A stretch of 64,000 nt of DNA from JAFLCM01 sp964510955 (GTDB taxonomy: Bacteria > Planctomycetota > Phycisphaerae > Phycisphaerales > UBA1924). The notes below the pieces were generated by a model that was not told the origin of the DNA, made no database searches, and saw only the letters and a list, made by a program, of their open reading frames with translations. The position numbers and the translations under genes were made by a program. Of the stretch, positions 36,005 through 43,264 are shown in pieces. Position 1 is the stretch's first letter; each line of letters opens with the position of its first letter. Location of the stretch: assembly GCA_964510955.1 (NCBI GenBank), contig CAZEDW010000013.1:1-64000 (forward strand). Direction: 5' to 3'.

Positions 36005-36478
36005 ATGACGACCATGCCGACGCCCTCAGAAAAACTCGCCGAACTGGGGCTGGTCCTGCCGCCCGCGCCAAAGCCCGTTGCCAGCTACGTGCCCGTGGTG
36101 ACGGTGCAGCAGGCGGGGCTGGTGTTTGTGAGCGGCCAGATTCCGATGAAGGACGGGGCCTTGATGGCCGCTGGGACGGTGCCCGGAAGTGTTTCGCTGG
36201 AGGCCGCGCAGGCTTGCGCCCGCCAGTGCGTCCTGAACGGGCTGGCGCAGGTGCAGGCGGCGTTGGGGTCGATTGACCGGATCAAGCAGGTGGTCCGGGT
36301 CGGGGTGTTCGTGGCGTGCGAGCACGGGTTTACAGATCACCCCAAGGTGGGAAACGGGGCGAGCGACCTCCTGGTGGCGGTGTTCGGGGACGCCGGCAAG
36401 CACGCGCGGGCGGCGGTGGGGGCGCCGTCACTGCCGCTGGGGGCGCCGGTAGAGGTGGAGTTCCTGTTCGCGATCTGA
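36005..36478 (+). CDS. RidA family protein (YjgF/YER057c/UK114)
   Basis: 157 residues from ATG 36005; a second ATG at 36014 would give 154. VVTVQQAGLVFVSGQIPMKDGALMAAGTVPGSVSLEAAQACARQCVLNGLAQVQAALGSIDRIKQVVRVGVFVAC is the RidA trimer fold. The C-terminal ARAAVGAPSLPLGAPVEVEFLFAI carries the active-site region, matching the RidA-like subgroup of about 150 residues rather than the canonical 128-residue RidA. RidA enzymes hydrolyse reactive enamine or imine intermediates of amino acid metabolism. Monocistronic. Confidence 0.88.
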   Translation: MTTMPTPSEKLAELGLVLPPAPKPVASYVPVVTVQQAGLVFVSGQIPMKDGALMAAGTVPGSVSLEAAQACARQCVLNGLAQVQAALGSIDRIKQVVRVGVFVACEHGFTDHPKVGNGASDLLVAVFGDAGKHARAAVGAPSLPLGAPVEVEFLFAI

Positions 36479-36505
36479 CCCAATCGTGCGGGGGGCAGTG
36501 CGTGT

Positions 36506-37087
36506 TCAGCGGGCGTAATCCGGCTCGTTGCCGGGCTTCCACTTGATGTTGCACCCCAGGCTCGGGATCTGCCGGGCAGAGGGCGTTTTTCCGGCGAGAA
36601 CGGCGTCGATGGCGGCGCGCAGATCCTTGCCCGAGACCGGCACGCCGTTGCCGGGGCGCGAATCATCGAGCTGCCCGCGGTAGACCAAGAGGCGCGACTG
36701 GTCGAAGAGGTAGAAGTCGGGCGTGCACGCGGCGCGGTAGGCCTTGGCGGTTTCCTGAGATTCGTCGAAGAGGTACGCGAACGGGTAGGTGGCGTCGGCG
36801 GCCTCGGTCTTCATCTTCGCGGGGCTGTCGTCGGGGTACTTCTCGGCGTCGTTGCTGCTGATGGCGACGGTCGACAGCCCCCGGGCCGCGTAGTCGCGGG
36901 CCAGGCTTGCCAGCTCGGAGCGGACGTGCTTGACGAAGGGGCAGTGGTTGCAGATGAACATTATCAGGAGCGCCGGCGATGACCTGTAATCGTCGAGCGA
37001 GACGACCTTGCCGCTCACGGCGTCGGGAAGCGCGAAGCGCGGTGCGGGGGTGCCGAGGTCGAGCATGGTGGAGGGCGTGCGGGCCAT
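36506..37087 (-). CDS. Thioredoxin-fold AhpC/TSA-like protein
   Basis: 193 residues from ATG 37087. The N-terminus MLDLGTPAPRFALPDAVSGKVVSLDDYRSSPALLIMFICNHCPFVKHV fits the redoxin family with a CNHCPF active-site-like motif, followed by YAARGLSTVAISSNDAEKYPDDSP and ACTPDFYLFDQSRLLVYRGQLDDSRPGNGVPV. This subgroup is usually annotated as thioredoxin family protein and is presumed to be a thiol oxidoreductase. No signal peptide is seen, so it is probably cytoplasmic. AAAGG precedes the start. Confidence 0.87.
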   Translation of the reverse strand: MARTPSTMLDLGTPAPRFALPDAVSGKVVSLDDYRSSPALLIMFICNHCPFVKHVRSELASLARDYAARGLSTVAISSNDAEKYPDDSPAKMKTEAADATYPFAYLFDESQETAKAYRAACTPDFYLFDQSRLLVYRGQLDDSRPGNGVPVSGKDLRAAIDAVLAGKTPSARQIPSLGCNIKWKPGNEPDYAR

Positions 37088-37304
37088 GACTTGCTGCCTT
37101 TCGCGGTGAAAGCTCCGGGTTTCGGCGAGGTTGACCGGTGGGCCGGTCGTGAGTTGGGGAGCGTCCAACTGTAGGGGCGGAGAGGCGGTGGATATCTCAG
37201 GTTTTGAAGCGGGGTTTGCGTGTTGCGCCCGGCGCGCGGTATGGTGCACTCGGTGTCATGGATTGACGCCGCAGAAACACCCCGCTGGTCATGGAGAGAC
37301 CACG

Positions 37305-37643
37305 ATGAGCCGCACACCGCAGCGCGACCGCCGGAACGCACCGTCGCAGCACGCCCCCGGGGACCATGTTCAACACGAGCCACCCACGCGCAACGGGCGA
37401 TCGCTGAGCCGCGGCCCGCGCGACCGCGTTGGGGGCGATGACGCCGCCGGCGGCGTTCTGTCGCGCGTGAAGGACGCGGTGCTGCACCTGCTGTCGCACC
37501 ACGAGCGGCTGTTCCTGGTGCTGTGGTACGCCGAGAAGATGACCCCCGGCGAGATCGCCATGGTGCTCAACCTGACCGAGCAACAGGCGTGCGAGACGCA
37601 CGGCAAGCTGGTGGGCAAGCTGCGGATGCTGGCGGGGGCGTGA
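37305..37643 (+). CDS. Small protein with a sigma-70 region 4-like helix-turn-helix
   Basis: 112 residues from ATG 37305 (GGAGAG upstream). The first 50 residues are basic and disordered. The second half HERLFLVLWYAEKMTPGEIAMVLNLTEQQACETHGKLVGKLRMLA matches the spacing of a sigma region 4 / GerE-type helix-turn-helix, where MTPGEIAMVLNLTEQQ forms the HTH. No region 2 is present, so it is not a complete sigma factor. It could be a DNA-binding regulator. A possible promoter (TTGCGT 37216-37221, TATGGT 37240-37245, 18-bp spacer) lies upstream. Confidence 0.7.
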   Translation: MSRTPQRDRRNAPSQHAPGDHVQHEPPTRNGRSLSRGPRDRVGGDDAAGGVLSRVKDAVLHLLSHHERLFLVLWYAEKMTPGEIAMVLNLTEQQACETHGKLVGKLRMLAGA

Positions 37644-37660
37644 GCGTTGCCCTGCGTGGG

Positions 37661-38923
37661 TCAGGATGGGCCGATGCCCGCCGAACCTCGGGGCCAGACC
37701 TCGAGTGTCACGCTCGCGTGCAGCATCGGGAACGGCACGCGCAGGCGGAAGTGATCGAACCGACGGCCCCACCATCCCCGCTCGGTCAGCAGATGACGCA
37801 TCACATCGGGCCAGAGCGGTGCTTCCGCGGTGGGAGAGACGTTGTCGGTGTCCAGGAAATGCTCGGGGCTCTCGCTGAACGGGAACTGGTCCGCGCTTCG
37901 GCGCTCCGCGGCGCGGTGAACGTCGTACGGGCGGGCGTGCGCCAGTGCCGCGCTTGTGGAAGGGTCCGCCCAGCCCGCGGGCACGAGCAGGTCGAGTTGC
38001 AGGGCCTCGGCGGGCAGGCACGGCGTGTGCGCGACGCCCGCGCGGGCGTCGGGACGGTTCGCCGCATCCACGTGCATGCGGGCGAAGACGCTCGTACGCG
38101 AGGCCCGGCCAATCCCGCGCAGCCGGATCACCGACTCACGGAACCCATCGTCCCCGGCGAGCGTGGCCACGTCATAGTCCGATGTGCTCCCAAAGCCCGG
38201 CACGATTTCCATGGCGCCCACGCGGGTGCCGCCCGATGGTTCGGAGCCGTCCGAGTGCGTCGCTCGAAACCTGGAGAGCAGGAGGGCCGGGGCACGCGGG
38301 CTTGAACTGCTGGCATCAATCCAGCCGCGGGCCGCGATCGCGTTCATCGCCTCGCCGGGCGCCCCGGACGCAAAGACCGCGCCGAATATCAGTGTCCGGC
38401 ACTGCGCACCCCAGAGGTGCGCGTTGCAGCGGAAGGCCTCCTTGCGGACGCGCAGGTCCAGGGCGCCGTGGGCGCCGGCGTGATGCCCGCACAGGAGGGC
38501 CGCGAACGCGGCGCGATCGTCGGCGACCGCGTTCATCTCGATCTCGAACCGCTGCAACGCCCGCTCGACCGCGTCGAGGGCGTCGGCGGCGACCTTCTCG
38601 CGACGCGCGAGTTCCACGGCGCGCCGAATCTGGTTGAATGTGGGCAGGTGCTGAAAGGCCTCGACCAGCGTGCCGGACGTCGCGGTGCGGAAGATGCGCC
38701 AGGCGAGCGGGCGGTCCAGCCCGAGCACAGCCTCGACATCCGCGGCGCGCCGGACTCCCGGGAGTTCTTCGAGCAACCGCGAGAGACTCGACCGCAGGTC
38801 AGTCAGCGCGTCGAACGAAGGCTGGAGGGCGGTGCTGGCAGTTGGTGCGGCCACGTTTGACTTCCGGCTCACTTGACGTGACAAGGGTGCAGGGGGGGGA
38901 CAGAGGGGACTGGTATCGGTCAC
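37661..38923 (-). CDS. Hypothetical protein, helical N-terminal half
   Basis: Up to 420 residues from GTG 38923; an in-frame GTG about 50 bp further in (giving MSRKSNVAAP...) is an alternative. About residues 35-140 look helical (FDALTDLRSSLSRLLEELPGVRRAADVEAVLGLDRPLAWRIFRTA, FNQIRRAVELARREKVAADALDAVERALQRFEIEM). GLDRPLAWRIFRTA resembles a helix-turn-helix. The remainder is mixed, with no motif recognised and no signal peptide. Codon use is like the neighbours, so it is probably a genuine lineage-specific gene. It ends 17 bp after the sigma-4-like gene, tail to tail. Confidence 0.65.
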   Translation of the reverse strand: MTDTSPLCPPPAPLSRQVSRKSNVAAPTASTALQPSFDALTDLRSSLSRLLEELPGVRRAADVEAVLGLDRPLAWRIFRTATSGTLVEAFQHLPTFNQIRRAVELARREKVAADALDAVERALQRFEIEMNAVADDRAAFAALLCGHHAGAHGALDLRVRKEAFRCNAHLWGAQCRTLIFGAVFASGAPGEAMNAIAARGWIDASSSSPRAPALLLSRFRATHSDGSEPSGGTRVGAMEIVPGFGSTSDYDVATLAGDDGFRESVIRLRGIGRASRTSVFARMHVDAANRPDARAGVAHTPCLPAEALQLDLLVPAGWADPSTSAALAHARPYDVHRAAERRSADQFPFSESPEHFLDTDNVSPTAEAPLWPDVMRHLLTERGWWGRRFDHFRLRVPFPMLHASVTLEVWPRGSAGIGPS

Positions 38924-38975
38924 GCGTGCGTATTATTCCCTATTTTTGCGAGACGGGAAATTTCCTGCAACATTC

Positions 38976-39003
38976 TTGACAACGAAAAAAGCGGCTGTAT
39001 TCT
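38976..39003 (+). promoter_or_regulatory. Sigma-70-type promoter for the PEP-CTERM-like gene at 39111
   Basis: Perfect -35 box TTGACA (38976-38981), 16-bp A-rich spacer and TATTCT (38998-39003, 4 of 6 matches). The whole block 38930-39015 is AT-rich in a GC-rich genome. It lies about 110 nt before the start codon, leaving a leader with AGGAGGAG at 39096-39103. Confidence 0.65.
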
Positions 39004-39110
39004 GTAATTCAGACTTGGGAGCCCGAGGCTTGCCGCGGGCCGCCGCTCGATCGCACGCCGTTGTTTGGCGGGGCGATGGTGTGGCAATCCCGAGCAGGAG
39101 GAGCGTCACC

Positions 39111-39614
39111 ATGAACAGGAAGGCTACAGCTTTGGCGTTGGGTGTTTTTGGCGCGGCGTGCGTTCCCGCTTACGGCGCGTTCATCGGCCAGCCCATCCTG
39201 GGCCCGTTGTCGGCCGGGAGTGTTGTCTTCGGCACCACCCTCGGGCACGCCGACGATAACGACGGCTTCACCAGCGGTGACCACATCTTTGACATCTGGG
39301 ACGGCGGTGACGACGTCTACAAGCTGGTGTGGCTTGGCGGCGACATGACCGTGACGCTCGACAGTCTCGGCGGCTCCGACAACGACCTGTTCGTGTTCAG
39401 CCCCGGGAGCCTCGACGATACCGGCGACTACAGCATCGTCGGCGACCATGACGTGGTCACGATTCCCGGCGCGCCCGCCGGTGATTACTACATCAACGTG
39501 GATAGCACCGCCTTTTCGGAGGGGAGCTACAGGCTTGAGGTTTCTGTTCCCGCTCCCGCGACGGGCTTCGTTGCGGGCGCCGCCTTGATCGGAGCACTCC
39601 GGCGCCGGCGTTGA
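39111..39614 (+). CDS. PEP-CTERM-like exported protein with pre-peptidase-type domain
   Basis: 167 residues. The start is fixed by AGGAGGAG 7 nt upstream, and a signal peptide follows (KATALALGVFGAACVPAYGAF). The body DDVYKLVWLGGDMTVTLDSLGGSDNDLFVFSPGSLDDTGDYSIVGDHDVVTIPGAPAGDYYINVDSTAFSEGSYRLEVSV looks like the bacterial pre-peptidase C-terminal beta-sandwich fold. The tail VPAPATGFVAGAALIGALRRRR is PEP-CTERM-like. It is preceded by the best promoter in the window, so strong expression is plausible. Its stop codon lies 7 bp from the left copy of the 191-bp DUF444 repeat. Confidence 0.82.
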   Translation: MNRKATALALGVFGAACVPAYGAFIGQPILGPLSAGSVVFGTTLGHADDNDGFTSGDHIFDIWDGGDDVYKLVWLGGDMTVTLDSLGGSDNDLFVFSPGSLDDTGDYSIVGDHDVVTIPGAPAGDYYINVDSTAFSEGSYRLEVSVPAPATGFVAGAALIGALRRRR

Positions 39615-39621
39615 ACAAGCC

Positions 39622-39812
39622 CTATTTCCCCGCCCCGAAAAACGTCCGCAGCGAGTCGTAAATATCGTCTTTTCCCGCCACGCGGCTGGTGACCACGATG
39701 CTGTCGCTGCGCTTGTTGGGCCTTGATTGGTCGGCGCCGGGGAACGACTCGTGCAGGACGTTGATGAAGTTGCCGCTGCCGTAGGCGCTGGCGACCTGGC
39801 GGTAGCCGAACA
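39622..39812 (-). pseudogene. Detached 3' end of a DUF444 gene, left copy of a 191-bp direct repeat
   Basis: A copy of the last 63 codons plus stop of the DUF444 gene at 43074-44183. 188 of 191 bases match; differences are at 39625/43077, 39760/43212 and 39801/43253. The last of these changes Cys to Arg in GYCQVAS. The fragment has no start, promoter or upstream domain and stops exactly where similarity ends at 39813. It is a relic of an insertion or duplication, not an expressed gene. Confidence 0.92.
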
Positions 39813-39880
39813 CAATACTTTTGGCTGCGAAGTAGGCCCATCCTGGGCTCGTTTCACCCTCTCTCGTCCGTGTGAGCTGA

Positions 39881-40297
39881 CTACGAGCACGCCTGGCCGA
39901 AACGCAGTAGCAGAAGCGTGAGATCGGCGGTGTTGACGACGCCGTCGTCGTTCAAGTCGGCGATCGCGCCGGGGGAGCCGGGCGGGGTGGATTGACCGAA
40001 ACGGAGGAGCAGAAGGGTGAGGTCGGCGGTGTTGGTGGCGCGGTCGCCGTTGAGGTCGGTGGGGCACGGAGGCGGAGAAGTCGCCGTGGCGGCGACAAAG
40101 CCAAATGACACAGTGAACACGCCTCCTGCAATTCGTCCGACGACGGGCTCGGCAATCGTGAAATCACATGCAATGCCGCCGCCGCTGCACGAGCGGGCGC
40201 CGCCCGACAGTGTGACAAGCGAAACCGACTGTGCTGGAGCCGGGTAGGCCCAGATGATCGAGGCAATCGCCGCGATGGCGATGATCAAGGTTTTCAT
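39881..40297 (-). CDS. Short exported protein with C-terminal dockerin-like double repeat
   Basis: 138 residues from ATG 40297 (AAAGG upstream). A signal peptide (KTLIIAIAAIASIIWAYPAPAQS) precedes a short domain (LSGGARSCSGGGIACDFTIAEPVVGRIAGGVFTVSFGFVA). Two EF-hand-like repeats follow: CPTDLNGDRATNTADLTLLLLRFGQSTPPGSPGAIA and DLNDDGVVNTADLTLLLLRFGQACS. The Cys before the first repeat and the Cys at the end could form a disulfide. This is the type I dockerin pattern with the FGQ ending seen in three other proteins of the window. First gene inside the repeat-flanked island. Confidence 0.82.
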   Translation of the reverse strand: MKTLIIAIAAIASIIWAYPAPAQSVSLVTLSGGARSCSGGGIACDFTIAEPVVGRIAGGVFTVSFGFVAATATSPPPCPTDLNGDRATNTADLTLLLLRFGQSTPPGSPGAIADLNDDGVVNTADLTLLLLRFGQACS

Positions 40298-40339
40298 GAG
40301 TCTTGCCTTTCTGCGCGTTGTAACTGAGGCCACTGGCCC

Positions 40340-41362
40340 CTATTGGCCCGGAGACGTCCAGGCGTGCACTCGAAATCCGCCGTTGTAGTCAAACTCGTCG
40401 CCGTAGTGCCCCGAGAAGAACCCGACCAATCCGACCTCGTAGAAGCCGGGGGCAAGCCCTACAAAGGCGCCGGAGGATGAATACGGGAGTTTGCAGCCCG
40501 CAGGGGGAAACGCATCCAGAGCATTGAACTCCCAGCGGGGCGTCGGCTGGCTTGCGGACCCATATGGCCGAATACCGACATCGAAGGCGAAGCGGCTCGG
40601 AGTGCCGCCCGAGGGAACGCCGAGCACCGACACGGCCTCGACATGGAGCACGTCGCCTGCCTCTAATAGAATCTGCGCTTTTCCGCTCAGCCAGTTCCAC
40701 TGCCCGTTGCAACCTGACGGCAGGGCGTTGACATCACCAGCGATCTGCGAAGTTCGAACCGCTGCGCCAGGGCCACGCGGTCCGGGTTCGCCTTGTGGCC
40801 CTGGGGGACCGACGGGGCCGGTCGGCCCGACGGGGCCCAACTCACCAATCGGACCAGTTGGACCCGCCTGGCCCTGAGGGCCTTGGGGTCCTTGAGGGCC
40901 AGTGGGGCCTGCAGGCCCTGTTGGCCCCGGAGGGCCTGCCGGGCCGACCGGGCCTGGCGCACCAGTGTCGGCTCGAAGGGCGCGGGGCACCGCGGTGATC
41001 TCAACACGAGGCAACTGCTGGATACCGTTGATCCAAATCTCCATGAATCGCGGGCTGCCATTGGCGAAGTTGGGGCCGAACTCGTTGTTGGCGTTGACTT
41101 TCGCGGTGAACACGCCGTTCACGATGGGCAACGACGCGAAAGCGACATGCGAACCGATCTGGGCACCGCCAGTCTCGGCGTCGTAGATGAAGAGCAGGAC
41201 GGCGCGAGTGCCCGTGATCGGTGCATTGTTTTCGCGTGCCATGCCTTGGATGGTGATTGCAGGCGAGGGCGAAGTCTGCGCCCGAGCGGGAGCAGCCGCC
41301 AGGCCGAGCGTCACGAGGGCGAACATGCCTAGGACGATGGTAGCGAGCTTATGAGTTCTCAT
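40340..41362 (-). CDS. Exported collagen-like protein
   Basis: 340 residues. A signal peptide (LATIVLGMFALVTLGLAAAPARAQ) is followed by a domain with IQGMARENNAPITGTRAVLLFIYDAETGGAQIGSHVAFASLPIVNGVFTAKV. Residues 134-199 hold 22 unbroken Gly-X-Y triplets rich in Pro at X (GPP, GPT, GPQ), a collagen-like triple-helix region. A C-terminal domain of about 140 residues follows, with three Cys and FDVGIRPYGSASQPTPRWEFNAL..., perhaps a trimerising head. AGAGGAAG stands before the start. It could be a surface fibre. It ends 43 bp before the dockerin-like gene start on the same strand. Confidence 0.85.
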   Translation of the reverse strand: MRTHKLATIVLGMFALVTLGLAAAPARAQTSPSPAITIQGMARENNAPITGTRAVLLFIYDAETGGAQIGSHVAFASLPIVNGVFTAKVNANNEFGPNFANGSPRFMEIWINGIQQLPRVEITAVPRALRADTGAPGPVGPAGPPGPTGPAGPTGPQGPQGPQGQAGPTGPIGELGPVGPTGPVGPPGPQGEPGPRGPGAAVRTSQIAGDVNALPSGCNGQWNWLSGKAQILLEAGDVLHVEAVSVLGVPSGGTPSRFAFDVGIRPYGSASQPTPRWEFNALDAFPPAGCKLPYSSSGAFVGLAPGFYEVGLVGFFSGHYGDEFDYNGGFRVHAWTSPGQ

Positions 41363-41507
41363 GTTTGCTTCCTCTTGCGTGCGAGCTACGACGGAGGGGT
41401 ACGCAGCCCAGCGGTGGGAATAGTGCGGTTTGTTTGGCTCTGCGCTGATGAGCCGTGACAGCGCGACCGGACGGTTGAACGGGTGCTCTCGATAGACTAT
41501 TGGGCGA

Positions 41508-41948
41508 TCACCGTGTGCCTGCCGCGACCAAGCGGGTGCGCCAATACGGCGCGGAAAGCGAGTCGATCGTGACGCGACCCAATTGCGAGTTGGCGTTTAC
41601 GAAGCGCCCATCGCCCAAGGACACCCCCACATGGGTGATGACCCCGGGCCGGGTGTTGTCGGTGGCGAAGAACAGCAGCGCGCCCCGCTGCATCGAGCTT
41701 TGCCAGCACCAACTAAATTGATTGGCGGTGCCGTCGGGGAGGGCAATCCCTGCCTGTCGGTAGGCCCAAGTAGACAACCCGGAACAATCAAAGGCAACGG
41801 GGGTCTTCCCGCCCCAAAGGTAGGGGGTGTTCAGGCGCGACAACGCCGCGCGAGCAATGGCATCCCCTTGAGTGGGGCTAAGGGCACTTGCACCGGCCGA
41901 ACATAAGAGAAGAGCGGCAGTGCTTAACATGAAGGTATTGGTAAGCAT
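41508..41948 (-). CDS. NlpC/P60 family cysteine peptidase, exported
   Basis: 146 residues from ATG 41948 (AGAAAGG upstream); the signal peptide is TFMLSTAALLLCSAGASA. The NlpC/P60 core is complete: LNTPYLWGGKTPVAFDCSGLSTWAYRQAGIALPDGT with the nucleophile Cys in FDCSGL, RGALLFFAT, and the catalytic His in ITHVGVSLGDGRFVNA. The third residue is probably Asn in FVNANS. These enzymes cut peptidoglycan stem peptides. Small size and lack of a binding domain suggest a stand-alone lytic domain. Located in the repeat-flanked island upstream of the collagen-like gene, same strand. Confidence 0.88.
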   Translation of the reverse strand: MLTNTFMLSTAALLLCSAGASALSPTQGDAIARAALSRLNTPYLWGGKTPVAFDCSGLSTWAYRQAGIALPDGTANQFSWCWQSSMQRGALLFFATDNTRPGVITHVGVSLGDGRFVNANSQLGRVTIDSLSAPYWRTRLVAAGTR

Positions 41949-42134
41949 TTTATCGGACCTTTCTGGGGGGATACCCCGAATCAGGCTCCGCTCCATAGGA
42001 ACACTTCCTATGAGGTGCGCGAGCCGCACCCCAACTAGACAGCGGGAAGCGGATGCCGCAAGATTCCGCAGTCGAACCTTCGCGGATGATTCCCGGTATC
42101 ATCGCGTCATCGTGGCGGCATCTCGGAGGTGCAC

Positions 42135-43010
42135 ATGGCGGGCAGGCCTGGCGCAGGAAAACGTGAGGGTGTCAACGGCGCGTTGATTCGACAACTGCGC
42201 GACGGTGTGTTCCGGCTGAGTGCCGTAGAATTCGTGAATTCAACCGACGTCGATGACACAACTCTGTTGCAAGCCGAGCGAGATGGATTAGCTACCCAAG
42301 CGGTGCGCTCGGCGATTGAGGCGCGCTTCGTCACGCTGCTCAAACAACAAATCGTCCTTGAATCCAAGGCCGCGGCGCTCACAGGGAGTGACGCGGATCC
42401 GAATGCCCTCAGCCCAATCCATGACACGGACACGATCTATCAAACAATACGGGAGATAGTTTCGTTGATCGATGCCGAGCCACCAAGTAGCTCGTTGCCG
42501 AGGTCGGACAAGCGGTTTTGGATCGCGTCAGTACACGGACTCAATCCAACAGGGTACCCCAAGAATGTCGATCTCTCGGCCAATTCCGTAGCAAGCCTTT
42601 ACGCGAAGAGCTTTGGAGATACTGTGGCGCGATGCATCACCAACGATTGGGATGTGCGTACTCTCTATCATATTGCCCAACTCGACAGATTCGAACAGAT
42701 TCGAGCAAGATGTCTTGAACACAAGGACAGGAAGAATCTTCAAGTGCGTGCCTACTGCTTTGCGCGAGGACTGGCGCTGCAGGCCCCACTCATAATTGGA
42801 AGCAGCAACTCATTTGTGGGGTACGATCATCCAAATGAGTATCGTGTGCGAGCCGTGCTGCATCTCAAAGGCAGAAGCCCAGCGACGCTGCAAGCCGAGT
42901 ATTTTTTGTCGCTTTGGAATTCGACCGGAGTCTATCAGCTGCGCGACGAGTCGGGAGTTAACGAGGAAGAAATGAGTCGACTTGAGAATGACGTTCGCCG
43001 TCTCAGCTGA
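42135..43010 (+). CDS. GC-poor gene of unknown function, faint DUF5919-like C-terminus
   Basis: 291 residues from ATG 42135, with GGAGG 5 nt upstream. No family recognised with confidence. The N-terminal half is helical (GALIRQLRDGVFRLSAVEFVNSTDVDDTTLL...). The C-terminal half, from NVDLSANSVASLYAKSFGDTV to NLQVRAYCFARG...NSFVGYDHPNEYRVRAVLHLKGRSPATLQAEYFLSLWNS, resembles the order of motifs in DUF5919-type sensor domains; this is my inference. Base composition is about 50 % GC (26 of 60 in 42661-42720), well below the surroundings, which suggests horizontal transfer. It is the only plus-strand gene of the island. Confidence 0.7.
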   Translation: MAGRPGAGKREGVNGALIRQLRDGVFRLSAVEFVNSTDVDDTTLLQAERDGLATQAVRSAIEARFVTLLKQQIVLESKAAALTGSDADPNALSPIHDTDTIYQTIREIVSLIDAEPPSSSLPRSDKRFWIASVHGLNPTGYPKNVDLSANSVASLYAKSFGDTVARCITNDWDVRTLYHIAQLDRFEQIRARCLEHKDRKNLQVRAYCFARGLALQAPLIIGSSNSFVGYDHPNEYRVRAVLHLKGRSPATLQAEYFLSLWNSTGVYQLRDESGVNEEEMSRLENDVRRLS

Positions 43011-43073
43011 AGAAGCCGGTGCATCTTAGCTGTTTGCCACGCGTGCCGACCACGAGTGCGGCTCAACAAGGCA

Positions 43074-43264
43074 CTACTTCCCCGCCCCGAAAAACGTCCG
43101 CAGCGAGTCGTAAATATCGTCTTTTCCCGCCACGCGGCTGGTGACCACGATGCTGTCGCTGCGCTTGTTGGGCCTTGATTGGTCGGCGCCGGGGAACGAC
43201 TCGTGCAGGACATTGATGAAGTTGCCGCTGCCGTAGGCGCTGGCGACCTGGCAGTAGCCGAACA
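43074..43264. repeat. Right copy of the 191-bp direct repeat (intact DUF444 3' end)
   Basis: Direct repeat of 39622-39812 at an offset of 3452 bp with three mismatches. It is the genuine 3' end of the DUF444 gene including its stop codon. Similarity ends abruptly at 43265 on the gene side. Confidence 0.93.

Noticed and set aside
40536..40990. Repeat-like DNA suggestive of a CRISPR or tandem array
   Set aside because: The repetitiveness comes from Gly-X-Y codons of the collagen-like gene; units are irregular at DNA level and have no spacers.
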